From: an uncultured Collinsella sp.
GTDB taxonomy: Bacteria > Actinomycetota > Coriobacteriia > Coriobacteriales > Coriobacteriaceae
DNA: 11,798 nucleotides
Assembly: GCA_947003675.1 (NCBI GenBank)
Contig: CAMQPJ010000020.1
Location: forward strand, 1 to 11,798
Reading direction: 5' to 3'
In this document: positions 5,741-11,798 of the stretch, one piece after another
Layout of the letters: every line of letters starts with the position of its first letter
How positions within the stretch are numbered: position 1 is the first letter of the stretch
Program-made: the position numbers and the translations under genes
Notes under the pieces: model-generated
Told to the model about the DNA's origin: nothing
Databases searched by the model: none
Seen by the model: only the letters and a program-made list of their open reading frames with translations

Positions 5741-6510
5741 GCCTTCACTCCTTTCGTCGGATTGGCGTCTGCGTAAATCATGGGCAGGTTATCAATGACG
5801 CCGCGCAGGGTCTGCGGCGCGTGCGCGATGTACGCGCCGTCGTGAATCCGGCCGTCGCGAATTGTTACGGCACGGTCGGCCTCGGCGGCGATACCGGGAT
5901 CATGCGTGATGAGCACGATGGTCTTGCCGCGTTCCTGAAGTTTGTGGAAGGTTTCCATCACGAGTGCTCCGGTGGCGGAGTCCAGGTTTCCCGTCGGCTC
6001 GTCTGCCAGGATGATGGGCGGGTCGTTGACGAGGGAGCGCGCGATGGCAACTCTCTGCATCTGCCCGCCCGAGAGCTCGGAGATGCGGTGGTCCCAGTGG
6101 TCGACCGGCAGCGTGACGGCTTGCAGCGCATGGACGGCGCGCATCTCACGCTGAGCCCGCGGCACGTTGGTGTACGAAAGCGGCAGCATGACGTTTTCGA
6201 TGACCGATAGGCGCGGCAGCAGGTTAAAGCTCTGAAAGACAAAGCCGATGCTCAGGGCTCGGACTTCGGTGAGCTCGTCATCGTCGAGCTCTGCCACGTT
6301 GAGGCCCTGCAGGTAATAATCGCCTGCCGTCGGCTTGTCCAGGCAGCCCAGGATGTTCATGAGGGTTGACTTGCCCGAGCCCGATGGGCCGGTAATGGCC
6401 ACGAACTCGCCGGGATTCACTGCCAGGCTCACGTTATGCAAGATATGGGCGCAGCCGGCCTCGCTCTCAAAAATGCGATGCACGTTGCGGATGTCGATGA
6501 CGGGACGCAT
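5737..6510 (-). CDS. ABC transporter ATPase (MacB/LolD/YknY-like)
   Basis: The 257-aa nucleotide-binding protein powers the adjacent permease. All catalytic motifs are intact: Walker [10 protein letters not shown] (41-49), Q-loop Gln93 in [18 protein letters not shown], signature LSGGQ (146-150), Walker B IILADEP (166-172) with Glu171, D-loop GNLDSAT (174-180) and switch His203. [13 protein letters not shown] and [10 protein letters not shown] are characteristic of the LolD/MacB/FtsE-type group. The C-terminal 35 residues after IRDGRIHDG are an extra tail with no motif I recognise. Its ATG overlaps the stop of the fusion-protein gene by one base (TAATG in transcript sense) and its own stop overlaps the permease start, so the three proteins should be made together. 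Confidence 0.96.
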   Translation of the reverse strand: MRPVIDIRNVHRIFESEAGCAHILHNVSLAVNPGEFVAITGPSGSGKSTLMNILGCLDKPTAGDYYLQGLNVAELDDDELTEVRALSIGFVFQSFNLLPRLSVIENVMLPLSYTNVPRAQREMRAVHALQAVTLPVDHWDHRISELSGGQMQRVAIARSLVNDPPIILADEPTGNLDSATGALVMETFHKLQERGKTIVLITHDPGIAAEADRAVTIRDGRIHDGAYIAHAPQTLRGVIDNLPMIYADANPTKGVKA

Positions 6511-7925
6511 TACATGCCCTCGTCGGCAGACATGCTGCCAGAGTCGCCGCCGTCGGCCGTCATGGCTGCGCCGGTGTCCATGATAAGTGTGTCGCCGTCG
6601 CGCAGTTTGGTGACCGGCACGTTAGGGTTGATTTCGTTGCCCTGGTCATCGCGCTTGACCTGCGTTTTGCCAACCACGGCGTCGTTATCGTTTTGCGTCA
6701 CGACGGTCACCTTGACGCGTCGGGTCTGTTTGCTTTCGCCGTCGGTTGCCACGTTGACGTAATAATGCTCGCCATCCTCGGTCATGAGCGCCATAGTCGG
6801 TACCATCACCACATCGTCGAGCTGTTCGGTTACCACCGAGACCTCGGCGGTCATGCCCGGCTTGAGGCGCGCGTCGGGCGCATCAATCAAAATATCGACG
6901 TTAAAGGTCACGCTGCCGCCGCCGTTAGCGTCGGAGTTTGCCACCGAAGCGATTGCGGTGACCGTTCCCTGGCTCACGATATCGGGAAAGGCCGGATAGG
7001 TAACATTGGCGCTCTGCCCAACGGCGATTTTGGCGATATCCTTTTCACCCACCTGAACGGTGACCTTCATCTTGGAGAGGTCAGCGATCTGCATGCACTG
7101 CTTGCCGCCGCTCGTATCGCCTTCGCCCATAATCATGCCGCCCGTCACCGTGGCGCCGACCTTGGCGTTGAGCTCTACGATGCTGCCCGAGCTGGGCGCG
7201 GTCACGGTGCGCTCGGCAGCTTTGGCGTTGGCTTGGTCCAGGTTCGCCTGGGCCGAGGCCAGGTTGCGTTGGGCGCTCGAGACGGCACTCGTGTCGGCGG
7301 TGCCGCTGACGCCACTCGCGCCTGCCGCATCTGCGTCAGTCGCCGGAGCGGCTTGGGCGGCAGCTACCGCTTTCTGCGCGTTGGCGAGGTCTTCCTTGGC
7401 AGCTGTCACCGCGCGCTGTGCATCGGCAACATTGCGATCGAGCTCGTCGTTTTTAATGGTCATGAGCACGTCGCCCTCGTTGACGGACTGGCCGGCTTGC
7501 ACGTTGATCGATGCCACCGTGCCGTCGACAGAAGGGGAGACCACCGAAGCCGAGATGGGCTTGAGCTGGCCTTTAGCCTCGACGGTGGTCATAAATGTGC
7601 CCTCGGTGACCATGTCGGTCACCGGCCCGTTGTTGCCTGCGGGCCGTGCGTTGATGACGAAGGTCACGACAACGGCGATGAGCACAATGGTGGCCACGAC
7701 GCCTGCCGCAATGCCGCGTCGGATGAGCTTTTTGCGCCGACGCTCGGCACGCTTCGCCTTGAGCTTGGCGTAGACCTCTTCGTCAGAAATCCCGGTTGTA
7801 TCGCTTGTGCTGTCGTTTTGCTGTGTGACGTGCACGGTTGTTATGAGGGGAAGCGTTTCGGTGGCACCCTCGGGCGCTCGCTCGGTATCATTCGGTCCCG
7901 GGGTGATGGTGGGGACATTCGACAT
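6510..7925 (-). CDS. Efflux membrane fusion protein (HlyD/RND adaptor, YknX-like)
   Basis: The 471-aa protein has a long charged cytosolic N-terminus (1-71, with KAKRAERRRKKLIRR just before the membrane), one TM helix (about 72-92), then an extracellular adaptor: beta-barrel/lipoyl half PSVDGTVASINVQAGQSVNEGDVLM (131-155), a coiled-coil hairpin (about 162-238) broken by an Ala/Gly/Ser-rich linker (about 190-216), the second lipoyl half TVTAPSSGSIVELNAKVGATV (240-260), and beta-barrel and membrane-proximal domains with LKPGMTAEV. The acidic, Met- and Gly-rich tail is unstructured. I use ATG 7925 because AAAGGAG (7931-7937) lies five bases upstream; the longer frame to 7988 would run through the palindrome. 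As first gene of fusion protein-ATPase-permease order it matches yknXYZ-type operons. Confidence 0.93.
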   Translation of the reverse strand: MSNVPTITPGPNDTERAPEGATETLPLITTVHVTQQNDSTSDTTGISDEEVYAKLKAKRAERRRKKLIRRGIAAGVVATIVLIAVVVTFVINARPAGNNGPVTDMVTEGTFMTTVEAKGQLKPISASVVSPSVDGTVASINVQAGQSVNEGDVLMTIKNDELDRNVADAQRAVTAAKEDLANAQKAVAAAQAAPATDADAAGASGVSGTADTSAVSSAQRNLASAQANLDQANAKAAERTVTAPSSGSIVELNAKVGATVTGGMIMGEGDTSGGKQCMQIADLSKMKVTVQVGEKDIAKIAVGQSANVTYPAFPDIVSQGTVTAIASVANSDANGGGSVTFNVDILIDAPDARLKPGMTAEVSVVTEQLDDVVMVPTMALMTEDGEHYYVNVATDGESKQTRRVKVTVVTQNDNDAVVGKTQVKRDDQGNEINPNVPVTKLRDGDTLIMDTGAAMTADGGDSGSMSADEGM

Positions 7926-7955
7926 GGCGTCTCCTTTATAGAAAGTTCCACGATA

Positions 7956-7961
7956 AGTATA
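7956..7961 (-). promoter_or_regulatory. Candidate -10 box of the efflux operon
   Basis: In the minus direction this reads TATACT, five of six consensus bases, and would place the transcript start near 7949 with a leader of about 25 bases before the fusion-protein ATG. No -35 hexamer is visible at 16-18 bases; that space is filled by the palindrome at 7959-7990, which overlaps the -10. Confidence 0.4.
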
Positions 7962-7990
7962 TGCGCCCGTCGCGAGTGGCGGGCGCATAT
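7959..7990. repeat. 11-bp inverted repeat overlapping the efflux promoter
   Basis: ATATGCGCCCG (7959-7969) and CGGGCGCATAT (7980-7990) are perfect reverse complements with a 10-base spacer. It lies between the end of the L,D-transpeptidase gene and the start of the efflux operon. It could be an operator, since it covers the candidate -10 and the -35 space, or the 3' hairpin of the transpeptidase transcript, although it lacks a T-tract on the minus strand. Confidence 0.75.
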
Positions 7991-8054
7991 GGCGGTATCT
8001 TTCGAAACTGTTAGATTGGAGCGTCAGTTCCCCGTTGTGCGAAGGCGTGTTTCC

Positions 8055-9800
8055 CTACGAGTGCACGACCACGCACAGGCCGACTTTGATGCAGTCATGG
8101 AGCGCCTTGGCATCGGCCAGGCGCAGGTTGATACAGCCGTGGCTTCCGCACCATTTGTACGATTCGGCACTATCGAAACTTGAATCGTTTTGCCAGGTGG
8201 CGTCGTGGAAGCCGACCATATTGCCCTCGAACGGCATCCAGTAGCTGACCGGGCTCTCGTATTTGGGCTTACCGGTCTCGGGGTCTTTGGCACCGATGAG
8301 CTTGCTTGCGCCGTCGTTGCTGTTGATCTGCCACACGCCCTCGGGGGTGGCGTCTTCGCCCGGTTTGCCGGAAATAAAGTTGGCCTCCCACACGATATTG
8401 CCGTTCTCGTCGTAGTAGCGCGCGTGCTGCTCGGACAGGTCGACGTCGATATAGGCCTTCCAATCGGGCTCGCCCTTGGCGGTAAACGTGTCGGCCTTCT
8501 TGGAGTACGAAATCTCGATATCGCCGGTCTGTTTGTTATTGATGGCGTCCTCAACCTGCTTGGCGAGCGTGTCGCTGTCGATGGACCAGCCAAAGTCGCC
8601 GCCCTCGACAGCGCACTCCTTACCGTCGGCGCGTGTCCACCAGCGGGTGGAGCCCACGGTGTTAAAGCCGTTGGCGAGCTCGGCGGCCCAGCTGCTGATC
8701 TGCGACGTATCGAGCGTGGGGTTGGCCGGATCGGCAAAGCTGATCCACTGCAGCACCGAGCTGCCGTCCACCTTGCCGGCATCATTGCCGTTGAGCTTAA
8801 GGGTCACGTTGACGCCCAGGAAGTTGTTGGCAGCATCGCATGCAGCCTGAATCTGGTCGTTGGTGAGGGTGCCGTTGAGCGGTTCGTAGGCGTCGTTGCC
8901 GATCTTGGTGATATCGACATTCTCGGCGAGCGACGCGAGCTCGATCTCGGCATATTTGATGACATGCTCACGGTTGATCTTCTCGTTGGAACGGGCCTTC
9001 TCAACGGTGAACTTGCCGGCCTTCTCGTCATAGGAGCTGGTGGCTTCGAAGGTGCCCGAGCGGCCCTCGTTGAACTCGTCGATGGCGCTTCCCAGGTCCT
9101 CCTCAAACTGCTTTTGGTCAAAGGCATCGGAGAGCATGGACAGGTCGATGTCCTGGTCCAAGTCGACCGAGTCGTTCTTGGTAGCGCTATCGGTTTTGCC
9201 GCTGAGCGACGCGATGAGGCGCGATGGCCACAGCAGCGGCTCGTTTTTGCTGATAATCTCGTGGGCGGCTTCCTCGCCATCGACGATGGGCTCGTCGGAC
9301 TCGGGCTGGTAGGTCCAGCTAAAGCTGTCATCCGAAACGGTGAGCTTGTAGTGCTTCCATGCCGAGTTGACCTTGGTGGCTGCCGAAGATGCGTTAGAGA
9401 GCGAGATGTCGACGCCGGCGATGGTGGTGTTGGGGTAAGCGACCTGCGAGAACGCCACGACGCCTACGATGTAGACGATCGCGACGAGGCCGAGGACGAC
9501 AAAGAGGGCCGTCTTTCCGCCCGACTTGCTGCTTTTGTTGGTGCGCTTGTCCGCGGGCCCGCGATTGTTTGCCGCGCGAGCGTGCGAAGGTCCCTGCTTG
9601 GGGGCGGCACCATGTGCGGGACGCTGCTGATATTGTTGATGCGGCTGGTATTGACGCTGATTCGGACGCTGAGAGGCATTGGCCGGGCCGTGTTGTTGGG
9701 TGTGAGCCGGCGCGATGGGGCGCGGCGATTGGACGCCGCCGGTATGCCTACTGGGCTGTTGCGGATCGGGGATCATGCTGCTGCGGTCGATTTGCGACAT
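8055..9800 (-). CDS. Membrane-anchored L,D-transpeptidase (YkuD) with PG-binding domains
   Basis: The 581-aa protein forms L,D (3-3) cross-links in peptidoglycan or attaches partners to it. The YkuD catalytic domain is C-terminal (about 455-581): it begins near IDVDLSEQHARYY, and the active site is His532 in GFHDATW plus SHGCINLR, with His554 and nucleophile Cys556. The N-terminal 95 residues are cytosolic and very rich in Gln, Pro, His and basic residues, followed by one TM helix (about 97-119). The extracellular middle (about 125-440) has two stretches like the PG_binding_4 domain, beginning TIAGVDISLSNASSAATKV (126-144). The start is supported by AAGGA (9811-9815) ten bases upstream, on the long side, and by the TATAAT box. 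It is transcribed in the same direction as the efflux operon but 129 bases apart, so probably as a separate unit. Confidence 0.94.
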   Translation of the reverse strand: MSQIDRSSMIPDPQQPSRHTGGVQSPRPIAPAHTQQHGPANASQRPNQRQYQPHQQYQQRPAHGAAPKQGPSHARAANNRGPADKRTNKSSKSGGKTALFVVLGLVAIVYIVGVVAFSQVAYPNTTIAGVDISLSNASSAATKVNSAWKHYKLTVSDDSFSWTYQPESDEPIVDGEEAAHEIISKNEPLLWPSRLIASLSGKTDSATKNDSVDLDQDIDLSMLSDAFDQKQFEEDLGSAIDEFNEGRSGTFEATSSYDEKAGKFTVEKARSNEKINREHVIKYAEIELASLAENVDITKIGNDAYEPLNGTLTNDQIQAACDAANNFLGVNVTLKLNGNDAGKVDGSSVLQWISFADPANPTLDTSQISSWAAELANGFNTVGSTRWWTRADGKECAVEGGDFGWSIDSDTLAKQVEDAINNKQTGDIEISYSKKADTFTAKGEPDWKAYIDVDLSEQHARYYDENGNIVWEANFISGKPGEDATPEGVWQINSNDGASKLIGAKDPETGKPKYESPVSYWMPFEGNMVGFHDATWQNDSSFDSAESYKWCGSHGCINLRLADAKALHDCIKVGLCVVVHS

Positions 9801-9857
9801 CGTATATATTTCCTTCGAGTTTCGCCTTGCGGCTCATCGTGTTTTAACTGGGCTTGC

Positions 9858-9863
9858 ATTATA
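9858..9863 (-). promoter_or_regulatory. -10 box of the L,D-transpeptidase gene
   Basis: In the minus direction this is a perfect TATAAT. Transcription would start near 9851, giving a leader of about 50 bases before the ATG at 9800. At a 17-base spacing the -35 is ACCACA (9881-9886), a weak match. The site lies in the 117-base gap after the serine dehydratase gene, for which I see no terminator, so read-through from that gene is possible. Confidence 0.5.
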
Positions 9864-9917
9864 GCGATTAGCCTGTTGTTTGTGGTGCGGAAACAGTATC
9901 AGTTTGGAGAAGTCTGC

Positions 9918-11525
9918 CTATCCGCATACGCCGCATTTTGCGCAGGCAGAAAGCGCAGCCGGGGCCTGCGCGATGCCGCCCTTGGCCGTCTCGCGCAGGG
10001 TTGCCGGCAGGGCGTGGCCCACCGACAGCATCACATGCGCCATCTGGTCAAACGGCACCAGGCTCTTGATGCCGGCGAGCGCGAGCTGGGCCGAGCTGAA
10101 GGCCGCAGCCACGCCGATGGCATTGCGGTTTTGGCACGGTACCTCGACCAGTCCGCCCACGGGGTCGCAAACGAGGCCCAGCAGATTGCTCAGCGCGATG
10201 GAGCTGGCGTCGAGTGCCTGCTCGGGGGTGCCGCCGAGCATCTGCACCAGCGCGGCAGCGGCCATGGCGGCGGCGCTTCCCACCTCGGCCTGGCAGCCGC
10301 CCTCGGCGCCGGCGACGCAGGCGCTCGTGGTGAGGTTGAGGCCGATGGCGGCGGCACAGTAGAGGGCGTCCATGACCTGTTCGTCGTCGAGCTGGAGGTG
10401 ATCGGCGAGCGCCAGCACGCAGCCGGGTACGACGCCCGCGGAGCCTGCCGTGGGGGCCGCGACGATCACGCCCATGGTGGCGGAGCGCTCAAGTACGGCC
10501 ATGGCACGGGCCACGGCGTCGGTCTGGACGGGGCCCATCAGGCTTGCGCTCAAATCGTTGCGGCCGGTGGCATCGACGAGCTTAGCCTCGCCGCCGATAA
10601 GCCCGCCGAGCGAGCGCTGCGGATTGGCGATGGGGGCCGTGGTCTCCTCGCGCATGACGTCGAGCACGCGGCGCATGGCGGCGACGGCGTGCTCCTCGCC
10701 GGTCAGACGCGCCTCGCGCACGGCCATGACGGCGCCGATGCTGAGTCCCAGCTCCTCGCAGGCGTCGAGCAGCTGCTCACCGTCGTCGAAGACCTCCTTG
10801 GCCGAGACGCCGGGGGAGAGCGATGATGCCGAGCCGGGGAGCTCAATAAAGGTGGCGTAGCCGACGTTGTCGAGTTTGCGCAGCATGGGGATGACAGTGT
10901 CGTCGGGTGTGCCGTCGGTCTCAAAGACGGAGTAGGCCTGACCGCCCACCTCGGTGCGGTAGGTACGGCAAAACGCGATGTTTACATGGGCGTAGGCGAG
11001 CAAGTTGGTGAGCGCGGCGAGCACGCCGGGAACGTCCTGGTGCGCCACGAAGAGCGTTGAATACATGCCCGAGATGTCGACGCCGACGCCGTTGATGCGG
11101 CTGATGCGCATTTTGCCGCCGCCCAGGCTCTCGCCGCGGACCTGCGCCCTAGCGCCCGTGTCGTCAACCATCTCGATGTCGACGGTGTTAGGGTGGATGG
11201 AGGCGTCGTCGCCCTTGATGTCAAAGTGATATTCGAGGCCCTGCTCGCGTGCGAGGTCGAAGGCCTGCTTGATATTCTCGTCGTCGGTGTCGAGCCCCAG
11301 GATGCCCGCGACGAGCGCGCGGTCGGTGCCGTGGCCGCGGTAGGTGTGGGCGAAGGAGTTCCACAGGCCAAAGGTGACCTTGGTGATGCGGCCCTCGAGC
11401 AGGCTGGCGGCCACCTGTGCGCAACGCAGGGCGCCGGCGGTGTGCGATGAGCTGGGGCCGACCATGACGGGCCCCAAGATCTCGAATGCCGAGGTCGTAG
11501 CTAGTGTTTGCGGCTTGCCTGCCAT
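9918..11525 (-). CDS. sdaA: L-serine dehydratase, single-chain beta-ACT-alpha, [4Fe-4S]
   Basis: The 535-aa enzyme deaminates L-serine to pyruvate and ammonia in the cytosol using an oxygen-sensitive Fe-S cluster. The beta domain (about 11-150) opens with FEILGPVMVGPSSSHTAG; an ACT domain (about 155-230) is recognisable from FVAHQDVPGVLAALTNLL; the alpha domain (about 245-520) contains APTAGSAGVVPGC and GAEGGCQAEVG. Cluster ligands should be Cys411, Cys453 (LVCDPVGG) and Cys464 (EVPCQNRN); the 42- and 11-residue spacings equal those I recall for the Legionella enzyme (343, 385, 396). Bacteria often split these domains into two chains (sdaAB and sdaAA); here they are fused. The tail is unusual: the last eight residues are CAKCGVCG (Cys528, 531, 534). 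AGGAG (11531-11535) is five bases before the ATG, and a 138-bp palindrome begins five bases further upstream. Confidence 0.95.
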   Translation of the reverse strand: MAGKPQTLATTSAFEILGPVMVGPSSSHTAGALRCAQVAASLLEGRITKVTFGLWNSFAHTYRGHGTDRALVAGILGLDTDDENIKQAFDLAREQGLEYHFDIKGDDASIHPNTVDIEMVDDTGARAQVRGESLGGGKMRISRINGVGVDISGMYSTLFVAHQDVPGVLAALTNLLAYAHVNIAFCRTYRTEVGGQAYSVFETDGTPDDTVIPMLRKLDNVGYATFIELPGSASSLSPGVSAKEVFDDGEQLLDACEELGLSIGAVMAVREARLTGEEHAVAAMRRVLDVMREETTAPIANPQRSLGGLIGGEAKLVDATGRNDLSASLMGPVQTDAVARAMAVLERSATMGVIVAAPTAGSAGVVPGCVLALADHLQLDDEQVMDALYCAAAIGLNLTTSACVAGAEGGCQAEVGSAAAMAAAALVQMLGGTPEQALDASSIALSNLLGLVCDPVGGLVEVPCQNRNAIGVAAAFSSAQLALAGIKSLVPFDQMAHVMLSVGHALPATLRETAKGGIAQAPAALSACAKCGVCG

Positions 11526-11539
11526 ATGCGCTCCTGTTC

Positions 11540-11677
11540 TATCCCTTCGTCCCGAGGGGCGGGCATAAGGTCGCCTGCTCGGACAGTCCTGACTCGCACG
11601 GAGAGCACATTAAGTGCTCTCCGGCTCGTGCGGAACTCGCGATCGACCTTATGCCCCGCCCCTCGGGACTAAGGATA
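11540..11677. repeat. 138-bp nested palindrome upstream of sdaA
   Basis: Outer arms 11540-11573 and 11644-11677 (34 bases each) pair at 32 positions with one mismatch and a single bulged base on each side; the core is GTCCCGAGGGGCGGG plus CATAAGGTCG. At the centre is a perfect 10-bp hairpin, CGGAGAGCAC (11599-11608) and GTGCTCTCCG (11614-11623), around ATTAA. Two unpaired shoulders of 25 and 20 bases join arms and centre. A candidate minus-strand promoter (TTGTCA at 11697-11702, TATCCT at 11672-11677, poor 19-base spacing) would put most of the palindrome in the sdaA leader. It could be an interspersed palindromic element or a regulatory leader. It has no T-tract and is not a standard terminator. 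Confidence 0.88.
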
Positions 11678-11760
11678 CATGGTTGGAGCTGCTAGATGAC
11701 AAAATTCATTAGCTAGGGACGTGTCTTACCTTGCATCTTGAAACATCTTCACCACCGTTT

Positions 11761-11798
11761 AAATAAAAAAGAAGTACCGGTTGGAGCCGGTACTTCTT
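11761..11798 (-). terminator. Rho-independent terminator of a minus-strand gene beyond the right edge
   Basis: AAGAAGTACCGG (11769-11780) and CCGGTACTTCTT (11787-11798) form a perfect 12-bp stem with a 6-base loop. Read on the minus strand it is followed by a T-rich run (TTTTTTATTT, 11770-11761), a canonical terminator. It insulates sdaA from an upstream gene outside the window, so sdaA should have its own promoter between about 11678 and 11760. The plus-strand side is cut off at the window edge. Confidence 0.88.

Noticed and set aside
7926..7988. 21-residue N-terminal extension of the membrane fusion protein
   Set aside because: It would be encoded through the palindrome and -10 region, while ATG 7925 has an ideal AAAGGAG.
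6693..8183. 496-codon plus-strand open frame opposite the membrane fusion protein gene
   Set aside because: It is rich in His, Arg and Gly without domains, runs through the efflux promoter and palindrome, and mirrors a clear minus-strand gene.
8190..10826. 878-codon open frame on the plus strand, antisense to the L,D-transpeptidase and serine dehydratase genes
   Set aside because: It spans two well-supported minus-strand genes and the promoter gap between them, has no recognisable domain, and its Gly/Ala/Val/Leu/Arg-rich composition is that of a reverse-strand shadow in GC-rich coding DNA.
1..11798. CRISPR array, tRNA/rRNA genes, insertion sequences, toxin-antitoxin or defence genes
   Set aside because: No regularly spaced repeats, no RNA gene folds, no transposase or nuclease motifs, and no small paired toxin-antitoxin frames were seen on either strand.

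Overview
The window looks like chromosomal DNA of a high-GC Gram-positive anaerobe. The best guess is a gut coriobacterium such as Collinsella (class Coriobacteriia). This rests on overall gene style and codon use, a fused Fe-S serine dehydratase with an ACT domain, a YknXYZ-type efflux operon without an outer-membrane partner, and a large membrane-anchored L,D-transpeptidase. It is inference, not a database match.

Layout. (1) 1-2080, plus strand: the right-hand end of a prophage. It holds the tail end of an upstream gene, a 41-aa CD1375-like protein, a strong terminator, then a lysis cassette: a one-TM coiled-coil protein, a three-TM holin-like protein, a cysteine/histidine endolysin with a C-terminal wall-binding region, a 30-aa DUF3789-like membrane peptide, and a terminator. 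(2) 2081-2388: a non-coding junction. It carries a second strong terminator whose left arm could also pair with an upstream segment (possible attenuator or sRNA), and the probable prophage/host boundary. (3) 2389-3693, plus: a flippase-like (LPG-synthase TM domain) membrane protein. (4) 3812-4423, plus: a TetR-family regulator. (5) 4439-4519: a perfect 26-bp inverted repeat between convergent genes. (6) 7925-4526, minus: a translationally coupled three-gene efflux operon (membrane fusion protein, ABC ATPase, MacB/FtsX-type permease) with a palindrome at its promoter. (7) 9800-8055, minus: an L,D-transpeptidase with a perfect TATAAT box upstream. (8) 11525-9918, minus: a single-chain L-serine dehydratase with a Cys-rich C-terminal tail, preceded by a 138-bp nested palindrome. 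(9) The right edge is a perfect hairpin terminator for a minus-strand gene beyond the window.

How the genes fit together: the prophage block is a self-contained host-lysis module. The host block is mainly cell-envelope functions (flippase-like protein, efflux pump, cell-wall cross-linking enzyme) plus serine catabolism. The TetR gene, convergent with the efflux operon, is a plausible but unproven regulator of it. I do not see a clearly new multi-gene system. The most unusual signals are the two long palindromes, the possible attenuator at the prophage boundary, and the CxxCxxC tail of the serine dehydratase.
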